A stretch of 64,000 bases of DNA, taken from contig CP136064.1 of NCBI GenBank assembly GCA_032622095.1, forward strand, positions 148,987,819 through 149,051,818, read 5' to 3'. Under the pieces are notes generated by a model. The model had not been told where the DNA came from. It saw only the letters and a list, made by a program, of their open reading frames with translations, and did not search any database. Made by a program: the position numbers and the translations under genes. Numbering within the stretch: the stretch's first letter is position 1; every line of letters begins with the position of its first letter. This DNA comes from Siphonodentalium dalli. Taxonomy: Eukaryota; Mollusca; Scaphopoda; Gadilida; Siphonodentaliidae. Shown one piece after another: positions 12,465 through 24,055 of this stretch.

Positions 12465-13290
12465 CCCCCGTGTGCGAGGAACCCATCCCCAAAGCCCAGA
12501 GTTATTAGATATTGATTTTTGAAATCACCACCGGGATTTTTTCACCACCTGGCAAAAATCAGCTGACTTCTTACAGAAATTTACAGGCAAACGCGCACGC
12601 CGTTGCGAGAGGTCACACAAGATCACTCTTCGATAATCCAGATCAGCGCATCCGTGGCGATCGCAAAATAATTCAGAACGAAAAGACGATGAAGATTATC
12701 GGTAATCATGTTTTATCCATGCATGCATGCAAATATACATGTTATATGGCACCACGTGGAAATAATGTGTTTATATTCTTGACAACACTTGTTGGGGAAT
12801 TCCAATTTGAATTAGGAATCATCATATATGGAAGTTGTAAACCGCACTCATCACCCCAAACTGCCAAGAACATCCGTTATTGTAGGTCTTTTACGGCAAA
12901 TAAGTAAGTTTGGCGACGAGCGAGTATACAACTTCCACATACACAAAGTATCTCCACGTGTAACCAGCATGGTGCCATATAACATGTCAATTTGCATGAA
13001 TACAACCTATGTATCCGCACGTCAACTGTCACAACATACGGTATTCTTGTTGAAGGCGATACTTTTCATCATCTTATATTTCGAAATTCGAAGGCCACTG
13101 CATGATGCACTGATCGTACAGCGGGTCGTGACCACGTGTGACCTCTCGTAACGACGTCCGCGCATGTATGCACTATTTCTGGAAGAAGACAGTGGATTTT
13201 TTGCTAGGCCGCCAAATATTCGAGGTGTTGAAAAATAACATATCTCAAAAATCGAAATCTAATAGCTCTGAACTGGGTTCCTCAACTCGA
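12465..13290. repeat. Second long inverted repeat, arms of about 400 bp
   Basis: Centred near 12880. Paired segments include TTGCGAGAGGTCACAC (12604) with GTGTGACCTCTCGTAA (13136), ACATGTTATATGGCACCA (12738) with TGGTGCCATATAACATGT (12970), and CGAGGAACCCA near 12475 with TGGGTTCCTCAA near 13276. Arms are diverged, so this is an old foldback. ORFs here are not supported as genes. Confidence 0.65.
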
Positions 13291-13898
13291 ATCAAATATT
13301 GTTTACCCACGAAACCGGAGAAATTTAAGGGCGTTAAATCTTTATATCTTTATGTATCTTTAATTATTAAATTGTTTTATTGCCCCAGAGAGGATAATAA
13401 TCTAGATATAGATATGGGCAATAGATATTTTCTCATTATCTGCGCGGGACATTTCACTCCGTTGTCTGTGAGACCCCGGGTCCGTAATACCGGGTTTGTG
13501 GGGGTGATTTTGTCAAATATAGTATTCGTGAACTTTAGTTAGCTTGGCAAAGTCATCTTCCGAAATAGGCTACTATACTTATAAAAAAAAGTAACAGCAT
13601 GAATTGTCTGGAATCGCTAGCTATCGAATATTGAAAAAATGTAAACGGAATAACTCGATTATCGATTAAGTCGACTGATTGGTGATAAATTCCTTGAAAC
13701 ATATCAAACGCAAACGACCCCTTTATAATCTTAAACGAAATCCTAACTAGTATGTGTTGGTTTTTAATGCGTTCCAGCGATCAAATCCCGTATTGGTCAC
13801 ATTGAATTAATTGACGATACAGTTGTAAACGATGTGTGCATGGCATTATAATTTTGGAAATTATTTGTTCAAATCAGCCCGATCCCTTTATATCTATA
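13291..13898. other. Non-coding AT-rich stretch
   Basis: Nothing recognisable as a gene or repeat was seen between the foldback and the Helitron-like cluster. Confidence 0.4.
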
Positions 13899-14642
13899 CT
13901 AGAAGGTGACCCGACTTCGTCCGGGCTTTGACCTTGAATTGTCCATTTTAAAGGTCAAGGTCAAATGGGGTCACGATTTGATCAGTCCAAAATACTGCAC
14001 GGACAAAAGTACCCGACAAACGTGCCCGTCGAAATCCATCCGGTTTTACCAGATTTGACCTTGAATTGATCATTTAGAAGGTCAAGGTGAGGTCGGGGTC
14101 ACGATATGACCCGTCCAAACACTCAATGGACAAAAGTAACCCCATGTATCAAATTTCGTCGAAATCCAATCAAAATTGGCGATTTGACCTTGAATTGACC
14201 CGACTTCAAGATCATGGCCACGTCGCACGGGCAAATTAACGAGCCTATGCCACTCCCCGGCCGAAAATATCCCCACATACCAAGTTTCATCCAAATCCCG
14301 TGATATTTGGGCGTTTGACCTTGAAATTACTCTATTTCAAGATCAAGGTCACGTCGCACAGGCAAATTAATAGGCTCATGTCACCCCTCGGCCGAAAATA
14401 CCCCACATACCAATTTCATCTAAATCTCGAGATATTCGGGCGTTTGACCTTGAAATTACCCGATTTCAAGGTCAAGGTCACGTCGCACGGGCAAATTAAT
14501 AGGCCTATGCCAGTTCCCGGCCGAAAATACCCCCACATACCAAGTTTCATCGATATCGGTTCGGCCGTTTTCGAGTCCATCGCGAACACACACACAGATA
14601 CACAGACACACAGACAGACAGATCTTCCAAAATATATAATAC
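13899..14642 (-). mobile_element. Helitron-like element, subfamily 1 ends with multiple core repeats
   Basis: Minus-strand order: TATTATATATTTTGGAAGATC, CTGTCTGTCTGTG microsatellite, GATGGACTCGAAAACGGCCG, about four core repeats of 115-125 bp carrying 'GACGTGACCTTGA' and 'GGTCAATTCAAGGTCAAATC', then GCCCGGACGAAGTCGGGT, CACCTT, CTAG at 13902-13899. The extreme 5' bases differ slightly (CA instead of GA on the plus strand) where it meets the next element. Confidence 0.78.
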
Positions 14643-14643
14643 A

Positions 14644-15093
14644 CTAGCCGATGAGCCCGACGTTGTCCGGGCTATTCAAAAACCAAATTTCCAAGTCGAT
14701 AGCTCCACCCGTTTCCGATATCTGGTCTGCGCATGCGCGAAGCTGGCGTCGCACGGGCTCGGCGACCAGATAAAATTCGTATCCGGGGCAAGATACATTC
14801 ACATAGCAAATTTCAAGTCGATAGCTCAACCGTTTCCGAGATCTCGTCTGCGCATGCGCGAAGCTGGCGTCGCACGGGCTCGGCGACCCGATAAAATTCG
14901 TATCCGGGGCAAGATACATTCACATACCAAATTTCAAGTCGATAGCTCCACCCGTTTCCGAGATCTCGTCTGCGCATGCGCTGCATGGGCGTCGCACGGG
15001 CTCGCCAATACGACAACGACCACCGCCTGTTCAAACTACACACACGTACCAAGTTTCGTCCCGATCGGTCGAGAATCGTAGATTTGTATTAAG

Positions 15094-15127
<34 letters not shown>

Positions 15128-15148
15128 TCTTCCAAAATATATAATAGA
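14644..15148 (-). mobile_element. Helitron-like element, subfamily 2
   Basis: Minus-strand order: TCTATTATATATTTTGG, CTGTCTGTTTGTCTG, entry block (ACGATTCTCGACCGATCGGG, ACGAAACTTGGTACGTG), three core repeats of about 122 bp, then AATAGCCCGGACAACGTCGG, GC, TCATCGG, CTAG. Each core repeat has a GCGCATGCGC palindrome and the phrase GGAGCTATCGACTTGAAATT. It is joined directly to elements on both sides. Confidence 0.8.
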
Positions 15149-15770
15149 CTAGCAGGTTAGCCCGCCAACGGCGGCTTGTCCGAAACATGACATTTTTATA
15201 TATATTTTTTTTATTTTTAGCTCCTCGCGTTTCAATAAGAAAAATTTGTACCCGGTAGCTCCACCAGTTTCCGAGATCTGGTCTGCGCATGAAAATTTGT
15301 ACCCGGCGCAAGATACATTCACATGCCAAATTTCAAGTCGATAGCTCCACCCGTTTCCGAGATCTCGTCTGCGCATGCGCTGCACGGGCGTCGCACGGGC
15401 TCGGCGACCCGATAAAATTTGTACCCGGCGCAAGATACATTCACATAGCAAATTTAAAGTCGATAGCTCCACCTGTTTCCGAGATCTCGTCTGCGCATGC
15501 GCTGCACGGGCGTCGCACGGGCTCACGACCCGATAAAATTTGTACCCGGCGCAAGATACATTCACATAGCAAATTTCAAGTCGATAGCTCCACCCGTTTC
15601 CGAGATCTCGTCTGCGCATGCGCTGCACGGGCGTCGCACGGACTCGCCAATACGACAACGACCACCGCCTGGTCAAACTACACACACGTACCAAGTTTCG
15701 TCCCGATCGGTCGAGAATCGTAGATTTGTATGAAGTACAACACACACACAAACATAAATATATAAGAGAG
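15149..15770 (-). mobile_element. Helitron-like element, subfamily 3 hairpin end with subfamily 2 core
   Basis: The CTAG end (15152-15149) is preceded on the minus strand by TAACCTG and the hairpin GCCGCCGTTGGCGGGC, a different stem from its neighbours. Inside are three to four core repeats of about 122 bp in which the spacer reads GTGCAGCGCATGCGCAGACG, and the subfamily 2 entry block. The far edge lacks the usual TATATTTTGGAAGATC and is approximate. It looks like an exchange of terminal hairpins between families. Confidence 0.7.
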
Positions 15771-15959
15771 ATATGTAAATTAGATAGATTGTATCAAAAT
15801 ATATAGGAGAGATATGTAAATGGTCTACACACCATTACTGGTGTTTGTCAAAGTTTAGTGGGGTATATCAATACTCATTCACGATCATATCATTGAGGTC
15901 CGGAGGGTGTGGGCTATCTCTCGAATACAAGGAGTTCTCAAAATATATAGAAGAGAAGA

Positions 15960-16060
15960 CTAGCAGGGTTACCCGGCGTTGCCCAGGTTAAAGTGATGTG
16001 AAACCCTCTGTGGATATTTGGAAGGAATAGAGAATACTCTTGCTCTCAAAGTGTTACACG
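15960..16060 (-). mobile_element. Helitron-like 3' end, subfamily 4 (extent unknown)
   Basis: On the minus strand: ACCTGGGCAACGCCGGGT hairpin, AACCCTG, CTAG at 15963-15960. Only the terminus is recognised; the body may extend toward 16750 but no repeat match was seen there. Confidence 0.5.
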
Positions 16061-16757
16061 TATTCATATAAATTGAATATCCAAATGGCATCACAAAACA
16101 TGATTCTTACACATGGAATATAAGTAGTGGCTCACCTTGTCAGGTCGGAGCGATTATCATTTTGTTTATCGCTTTTAATCCGTCCAACCAATAAGGAAGT
16201 ATTTATTTATTTATTTACAACTGCGTATACTTCAGATGTTATAGCATGAAACATGAACATCATAAACGCATTAGTTCGAAAAATATAAAAGACGACAATT
16301 GTGTTTTACATAGAGATGTATCAATCAATCAATCAATCAACCAATCTAGTTTATCATATCTTCATGAAGATACAGATGTTTTAAAGATATATCCAGGTGC
16401 TCCTCTGTTCGGGTGCTATATACTGGCTAATCATTTTCAGTTTAAAAGAATTGATGTTATGCACGTATAGCAGCTACATGTGCCCGACACAGCGGGATTT
16501 TGAGTTTTTTATGTTTGGCGACGAGTCTGTTCTAAAAAATGAAAGAAATCCTCTGTATCGGGCAGATATACCCTTGTCAGATGTCAATATTGGAGGATCC
16601 TGCAAAGTCATATGGGCTATACGGACTGCGTTTTCCTTTATATGAGAAGTAACCATATTTGACTGCACACTGTGACCACTACTATTGAACAGGCCTGCTC
16701 TACATTTCCATATCTCTTGGCAATTGTAACTTTTTTGTGGAAACTATATATATACTA
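16061..16757. other. Non-coding stretch between Helitron-like clusters
   Basis: It contains short simple repeats (ATTT near 16200, CAAT near 16321). No gene or paired ends were recognised. The overlapping ORFs at 16246-16668 have no domain. Confidence 0.4.
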
Positions 16758-17401
16758 CTAGCCGATGAGCCCGACGTTGTCCGGGCTATTCAAAAACCAA
16801 ATTTCAAGTCGATAGCTCCACCCGTTTCCGAGATCTGGTCTGCGCATGCACGAAGCTGGCGTCGCACGGGCTCGACGACCCGATAAAATTCGTATCCTGG
16901 GCAAGATACATTCACATACCAAATTTCAAGTCGATAGCTCCACCCGTTTCCGAGATCTGGTCTGCGCATGCGCGAAGCTGGCGTCGCACGGGCTCGACGA
17001 CCCGATAAAATTCGTACCCGGGGCAAGATACATTCACATTCCAAATTTCAAGTCGATAGCTCCACCCGTTTCCGAGATCTCGTCTGCGCATGCGCGAAGC
17101 TGGCGTCGCACGGGCTCGGCGACCCGATAAAATTCGTATTCGGGGCAAGATATATTCACATACCAAATTTCAAGTCGATAGCTCCACCCGTTTCCGAGAT
17201 CTCGTCTGCGCATGCGCGAAGCGGGCGCCGCACGGGCTCGTCAATACGACAACGTCCACCGCCTGGTCAAACTACACACACGTACCAAGTTTGGTCCCGA
17301 TCGATCGAGAATCGTAGATTTGTATAAATGACAAACATACAGACAAACATACAGACAAACATACAAACAAACAGACAGGGGTCTTCAAAATATATATGAG
17401 A
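16758..17401 (-). mobile_element. Helitron-like element, subfamily 2, four core repeats
   Basis: Minus-strand order: TCTCATATATATTTTGAAGA, CCCCTGTCTGTTTGTTTG, entry block, four core repeats of about 122 bp, then GCCCGGACAACGTCGGGC, TCATCGG, CTAG at 16761-16758. It has the same 5' variant (TCTCATATATATTTTGAAG) as the copies at 37847-38968. Confidence 0.8.
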
Positions 17402-17794
17402 TATAGCGTCCAAAACGAAAGAGGGATTCAGAACGTGATTTCAAACAGAACAGCTCATGGCGGCAGTTTTGATGACAATGCTTAATCTTCATTTCACCGG
17501 TTTCGCCCTCGCAATACTTAAGTGAGAGAGGTCTCGTCAGAACAGCTATATACAAGCGATGATGTTTTGTTTATGGCGTCATATTGAGGTAATATTAAAA
17601 GCTTATTAAGGTGGCTTGTGGGCTCATAAATCTTTCAGGCGTATTATAATAACGATTGCCTCACGTCACGACCATATTTCTATTCCCTAATAAATTTGGT
17701 CAACAGCGACTCTTCGTCGCCTCCTAAGTATGCTGTAAGAAGTTGTAAATTTGTCGCATGTATGCTTGCTATATAATAGAGTAATTGCAATACA
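17402..17794. other. Non-coding stretch
   Basis: Nothing recognisable was seen before the inverted-repeat-bounded segment. Confidence 0.35.
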
Positions 17795-18194
17795 CATGCA
17801 TGAGGGTATCACCCCCCTTTTCGGTACGCGGGATTCAGGGTGTTTTGAAGCCGTACGCGGGATTCATATACCCCGAATTAACTGGTATTCGGTTTCAAGC
17901 AAAACATCTTGGACGCAGGTATTGATGGCGCAAAATATTTTTTTGTGCTAGTTATCTGTATGAATGAGTGGGTAGAATAGCTTCTTGTGCATATTCGCGC
18001 CACCATGCCATCATAAAGTATAATTAATCGTATCATAACGGCCTCATAACGCCCATAACGCGACCGGCGTCTCCTCGGTCGTTAACCGGAAAGCGTCCGG
18101 AATCTATATTTGATTTGTGTTCCAATTCCAAACTTGTAATTAACCGGTATCGGTGTCGTCACTTCCGACTTCTGCGTTCGCGCGTTTGTTAAAA

Positions 18195-19214
18195 ATGCTG
18201 GTGGAGGCGTCTATGTTGTTATTTCGTAAAAACTCCCAGCAAAAGTTTTTAAAGACTGACCAAAAAAGCTTCCCCTTTGAGTTATTGACGAACTATAATT
18301 TAGTGAATATAAATAACGATTTAATCAGTAAATACGGTGTCAAGAAATGGATTCACAGCTTGTGTCAGTTGTGTGTATCCGAGTTCACAACAAATCTGGT
18401 TCTCAAAAGAATAGAAGTTGATGACGAGTATCCAAGTGGGCGAATTCTGCTGATAGAATCGGATACAGAGTTCAAAAATGCCAAGAACTGGATGTCGACA
18501 GAAGCTCTTATCGGGCCAACCAAGACACACAGTCTGCAAGGTACAGTTCTGTCCATTTGGGGGGGGGGGGGGTTGTTTGGGAACGGGTGGGGCAAGAAAT
18601 CCTGGCAAGCGACTAGGAAACAAAATGCTGTCCATTTTTTTTCTCGGGCCTAGGATACAGAATTATGTCCATTTTTTTCTGGGGGGGGGGGGTATTTTTT
18701 TCTGGTGAATCGGGTGGGGCAAAATATCCTAGGAAACGGAGTGTTGTCCAATTTTTTAGGTGTGGGGAAGGGTTGAATAATTATTTAAAGGAATGGGTGG
18801 GGCAAGATATCCTGGCAAGCGCCTAGGAAACAGAATTATGTCCAATTTTTTCGGGGGGGGGGTGATTTTGTTTGGGAATTGGTGTGGCAAGAAATCCTGG
18901 CAAACGCCTAGAAGCAAAATGCTGTCCATTTTTTTCTGGGGCCTAGGATACAGAATTACAGAATTCTGGGGGTGGGGGTGATTTTGTTTGGGAACGCCTG
19001 GGGCAAGATATCCTGGCAAGCGCCTAGAAACAAATTGCTGTCCATTTTTTTCTGGAGCCTAGGAAACAGAATTCTGTCCAATTTTTTTCGGGGGGGGGGG
19101 GGGGTTGCGGTTGTCAACGTGATGATAGAAATGGCAGCATCAGCAGCCACAACTTCTCATACACGGAGTGGTGGAGCTGTCAAATTTAACAAGACATACC
19201 AGGACTTTATTTAA
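18195..19214 (+). CDS. Candidate two-exon gene of unknown function
   Basis: The model joins 18195-18540 to 19147-19214 and predicts 137 residues. Exon 1 starts at an ATG (MLVEASMLLFRKNS) and stays open to a donor CTGCAAG followed by GTACAG. Exon 2 follows TCAGCAG and ends in VKFNKTYQDFI and TAA. The phases match (one base left, two bases supplied, giving Ala). The middle part (YGVKKWIHSLCQLCVSEF, then IEVDDEYPSGRILLIESD) has ordinary protein composition, unlike the surrounding repeats. The 606-bp intron is filled with a G-rich minisatellite. No family was recognised and there is no clear signal peptide or membrane helix. The reading frame also extends upstream of the ATG to a GTG at 18153. 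It lies inside a segment bounded by inverted repeats (17795 and 19806), so it could be cargo of a mobile element or a pseudogene fragment. Confidence 0.38.
18545..19105 (+). repeat. G-rich minisatellite, about 100-bp units
   Basis: Degenerate units share CTGTCCATTTTTTTC, a run of 8-14 G, GGGTGGGGCAAGAAATCCTGG and CAAGCGCCTAGGAAACA. About six units are present. It fills the proposed intron of the 18195-19214 gene model. The ORFs read across it in several frames are by-products of its composition. Confidence 0.85.
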
Positions 19215-19224
19215 CCCTTTATCA

Positions 19225-19400
19225 ACTAAATGAACTCTCCCATCCAGTTATAAAAGTATACAATGGAATAGCTTATCATTGATTTTGAGGGGTGTTCAGG
19301 TAAAATAAGCAGACGACAAACATTAAAAGTGAAGATTGAGTCAAATGTATTGAGGGAAATGTTCAGATAATAAGTTCAACAAACGACTTATTATATGAAC
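19225..19400. repeat. Dispersed repeat fragment, related to 30113-30265 and about 62950-63050
   Basis: It shares 'GAACTCTCCCAT', 'AAAAGTATACA', 'GGTGTTCAGG' and 'AGCAGACGA' with the segment at 30113-30265, and 'GAGGGAAATGTTCAGATAAT' plus 'AAGTTCAACAAACG' with the reverse complement near 62950-63000. This indicates one dispersed family in at least three places. No coding potential. Confidence 0.55.
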
Positions 19401-22400
19401 ATTTCCTATGGGATAACTACTCATAAATGATGTTCCAGTATAGGAAGGGTTAAGGAGGAAGTTTTTATATTGTTAATCTATAGAAACAAAAATAATCACA
19501 CACCGTTAAGGATAACCTGCCCTTAATAGATTAACCTATCATTGTATCTCGTCAAATTATAGTATCACAAATACTCTACTCCAATATCCTGTCAGGTATA
19601 ATCGATCATAATGTGTCTATGTAACTTCTGCTTATATATCTGTCTGATATTAAAACAGTCAATTTGTATGTCATTTATCGCATATTATTTCTTAACATGT
19701 ATTCAGGATTCACCCCCCAAAATTAACTGGTATTCAGGATTCACCCCCCCCCCCCCCAAATTAACTGGTATTCAGGATTCAGGGGAGGGGTGATACCCTC
19801 ATGCATATGCTGAATATGTGTGTCTGGTCATGCGAATGGTAGTGCCATAACTGAGTCAGCACGAGAGCATAGCAACAAAATATAAACAAGAGCGAATATA
19901 ATTACCATATAGTCTGTCACAAGTTACAAAACACGACTGTGTCAAATAAAATATTTAAATTGGATTCTTCGAACATTGTTTTCCAAAAACATGTACGTTA
20001 TACAGTGGAAGACAATCTTCAAATTATATCTTGTAATTGCTTGCTTTTGTCACATTTCGGAGATCAAACCAATGTCGACTAATTCAATATACAAAATGCG
20101 CCTTTTTGGGGGGCAAAATAAAACTCGATCGGAATGTTTCGAAAGTTATAGCAATTGCATCGGATATATATAGAATAGCGTGATTTCTACATCCTGGAAC
20201 ATAAAGTTTTTGTTTATTCCTATAAATGCAGTACATTTAAAGAGGGTGTGACTGTGTAAGAATAAAAGCGACTAATAAATCCGTATACATTAGCAATTCG
20301 TGTATTTACTGACGTTACAAAGGCAAGAAATATATACCAAATGTATTATTTTGCCATTGTCAAGTGTCACCTCGAACCTTGCACTCACACCATATCAAGT
20401 TCTTACATGCAGGCCTATATTACAAAATTGATGGGAATTTCGAAAATAACATCCAATATGATAAGAAAGTGACATAAAAATGACACTAACACTCAACATA
20501 TTATTCGATGAAAATGTTATACGCCATCGAAGCCTCTGTGCATTCTTTCTTCCACGATCAGCAAGCAATACGTCGATAAGCAGCAGAATTAGACCAAAAG
20601 GTCATCATCATATGATACTTTCCTCTTTTATCATCAAACAATCTTAATCAGCTCGGGGTATGTTACAAACGATGAACCGAGCATATACTTGTCAAAACTT
20701 ATGAGCAATGCGCGCCAATAAGGGCTCTACCGCGGCGCCGGCCCGAAGGACTCAGCCGACAACCTGAGAGTTTATTTGACCACCTTTGTGAAGATAATAC
20801 CAAAAGGCGACACAAACCATATAAGACTGTCAGCGTGTCGTGATTTAACATTTATTTATTCCGCTAAATCATATTCCCTACGCCATTGATCATGAGAGTT
20901 AGGTGTTATATGTGGGGTCTGTGTAAATACGCGGCGGGTGCTACAAACGGGTGGTAAAAATGCACTGTTTTATTTATCCGGTTATAAAAGTCGCAGGTAG
21001 TTTGGTGAGAAATGGTTCCCTGTGTTTATGGCCTCAATGACAAGTGATATAGCAGGTATAACATTCCCTGGATTTCACACAGGAACTCGAAAAGGTGATA
21101 GTTATCTCGATCTCGGTATCGCCAACATAGTTCTCCAACGTGACATGCGACCACCTGGAATGCATTGCGGTTTTGTCATCTGACAAAAGCGCCAACGCAT
21201 TTAAAAAGCCCATAGCGACTCGTCATCTTCGAGCATGAAGTTAACCCCAGCAAGCTATACCTTTTGTTGCATGCCTATAGGATCAAAATGGGTCGATATA
21301 TTATTGTACAACTTGTGCGAAAAATATGCACATACGAGCAATATAAATTAAATACAAAACACGTACGACCATCTGCATGTGAGTGTTTTGACAATGCGAG
21401 TATCAGAACTAGAGATATCAGTGGGGGTAAGAAGTGTGAAAGAATATGCGTGTGAGTTAAAACAATCAGCGGTATGAATCCGAAATAGTTGATCACACGG
21501 AAGCGGATATTAAAGTATATATACGAGAAAGGAGTAAGACTTACTAACAATATAGTGTGATGGTCACCATATGATGATCGCTATAATAAGATCACACGGA
21601 TGGTCGCTATAATAAGATCACATTGTCATGAAATATACAAAAGATTCGACCGCGAGCGTGCGACAACTGAGATCCAATTAAGAAAAGGGTCAAATAAAAA
21701 AAAAATATGGACGTTAAAATAAAATAGAGAGCAATAACTACTTTTCATAAAACCAAGCAATAAGACCACGCGGGTGTTAAGACAATAACGGAACCTACCA
21801 AATAACATGTAAGTTAAGCCGCGTGCATGCAAGTAATGTGGAAGTTTCACCAATAACAAGAAAAGAATTCGACCACATGGGTGGGGGTGTGTGATCTGTA
21901 TAATCAAAGCAAAAACTCAGAACGAAATCACTATACACATGCCAAACCTGTACGACCAACCGAACTGTATCCTATATAGTCAAGGATGGCACAGACGAGG
22001 AGATGAACGGACTTTTAATCTGGTGTTCATTTTGATTTGATATGTAGTCGACCTGCTTTCTAGTAATGTGTATATGCTATTAACCACTAGTAACTCGAAA
22101 ATCTGCAGCTCAGAAAATCTAGTTGGCGCCAAAATAGCTTATTCAAAATTAGTAGTCCGGAAACAATTATCAAAAACTAGTCTTCCAGAAATGAAATTAT
22201 GTGCAAGCTTTGATTAATGTTCTCATAAAAGATAACATTTGTGCAATTGGGAACCCTTCTTTCAAAACAACACTTGTGGTTTCCAAGGTAAATATACATT
22301 TTCCCTACCGAAACATGTCTATTTTAACCAATTAATGTTTTAGATCGGAATTATTTTAATAGCATTTCTCTTGCAAGTTGCAGACATCACATAATTTTAC

Positions 22401-23740
22401 CCGTCATCTATCCCCTCTAAAATTCAACATCACAAATATAGTTTAGATGGCATGTGGAGTTAATTCCTTAACTGGGGTCTTAACAATGCAGTGGAATCAA
22501 ATTTTTCGAATATCCAAGTTACCTTCCAAGGGTTGCGAAATGAGAGAGTGCATGGGAAAAGGGAGAGGAGGGTATTCTAAGTGATTTAGCACTTGTCCTC
22601 CAATCCCTTTTGTCATAAACTAATTTAATTTATGAACAAATAAAATATGTTTAAACAAAACAAAAAACAAAAAATGGGAAAAGTGGCCACCTTAAAATAG
22701 TCATGACATATAGAACAAGTTCGACTACAGTTTTGGGCAAAGCATGCTTCAACCCCAGAAACTCCGCTCTGCCCAAGACAGTTAGTAAATTTACAACCTG
22801 TCCCATTTTGTCACATCCATGGTGGTGAGATATACATCGACGAAGACATTTCCTCGTATCGCGCTGATATATTGCTACACTTGTGTTTGTAAGTAAAGTT
22901 TAAGGATGTCTCAAAAAATGTTCCCACGGCCCATCGGATAAGGTACAAGATGGATGACGACGAAAAGGCAGCATATCCAAGTGTGAAAATGTATTCTGTC
23001 AAATTTCATTCGGGATGACTCAAATATTTTCTTTTGAGTCGAGTCTCGAGTAAACTCTGATGTGCATTGCTTTGTGGAAACTTCAAGAAGAAAATATATA
23101 TTGTCGGCATTTAGCAAACTTCACATTGCCCATTCATATTGTAGCATTTAATCGTCGCTAAGCGATTTTGTGTGTGAGCTTTTCGAAGATCTCTTTGAAG
23201 TCGAAACTATGGCTAATAACATCCATTGAAGATAAAATAAATCGGTTGTGTTTTTCCCCGACTCCGTCGAATGACTTATTTTTAACATGAAAGACACGAT
23301 ATTGAAAAATAAATTTCCACAGACATCTCGATGTGTCATCTTGTAGGCTGAAAATTAAAAATTACAACAGCAATTACAAAATCATATTAAAAACAAAGAA
23401 ACAGCCAGATCATTTTAGAGATGTTCAAAACGTGTTCTATATACATGTACTTCCATTAATAATTGAGTCAAACTTTATATCCTCATAATAACTCGATACG
23501 AGCTGCTTCTCTAAAACAAATCCTTCTGATCCAAATAAAGTTGAGAAATGGTCTGTAGGCCAGGAAAGCATGTTTTCTTTTCAAAGATCGTGATTTTCAG
23601 TACGAGTTGTACAACTGCTCAATTGTCGCCGTCCAAACCCAAGAGGGGAATTCATCAGGTCTCGATCAGTAAATGGAGTTGATATTGTCCACCGAAAAAA
23701 ATATATCTGGGGACGTTGGAAATGAGCGGTGTCCGTTTGT
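19401..23740. other. Non-coding stretch without recognised gene
   Basis: Scattered short repeats only: CACCCCCC-linked ATTAACTGGTATTCAGGATTC units (19705-19780), and two CGCTATAATAAGATCACA units near 21578-21626. ORFs at 19976, 21275, 21626 and 22811-23339 have no domain and are not called. Confidence 0.4.
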
Positions 23741-24055
23741 CTAAAATGTTTGTTGTCCGGATGATAACTCTTTATACTATTCATCATAATTTGATGAAAC
23801 TTGGTATGTGGCTTTCTTATAACAAAGTCCCGATCAAGAACGAATTTGAATGTTATATGGATGGTGCAGGTACATGGAGTTATATGCCCCTTTCCGGCTT
23901 TGAATTTGCTTATTATTTTGTTGTTCGCATGATTACTCAAGTTAGGATTGTCTTATAGCTTTCAAATTTAGTGTGTTGATTAATCATATAAAAATACAGG
24001 TCATTGTCCAACTTGGGTTCGGTCCGACCATTTCTGACGGAGTTATGCTCTTTTA

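Larger units (their letters stand above)
17795..19806. mobile_element. 2-kb segment bounded by inverted repeats, possible TIR element
   Basis: GCATGAGGGTATCACCCC on the left (about 17798-17815) is repeated inverted on the right (about 19786-19803), with inner sequence of related composition (GGGATTCAGGG on the left, CTGAATCC-type repeats on the right). The segment encloses the candidate two-exon gene. Short ATTAACTGGTATTC repeats sit just inside both ends. No transposase is visible and no target-site duplication was resolved, so calling it a mobile element is an inference. Confidence 0.4.

Noticed and set aside
14644-14670. Hammerhead-ribozyme-like text at the element end (CTAGCCGATGAGCCCG...CGGGC; a CCGAAAC near 15180 in the neighbour)
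   Set aside because: The core would need CUGAUGA and GAAA in the right places around one stem. Here U4 is C and no GAAA follows the stem in the main subfamily. The Helitron hairpin plus CTAG explains the pattern across all copies.
15149-15751. Arg-rich ORFs of 90-200 residues in the 14-17 kb and 37-41 kb clusters
   Set aside because: They follow the 122-bp core repeats. Because the unit is not a multiple of three, the same peptide recurs in other frames.
20700-20770. GC-rich CCGCGGCGCCGGCCCGAAGG patch as a possible rRNA or tRNA fragment
   Set aside because: No cloverleaf or recognisable rRNA core could be drawn around it.
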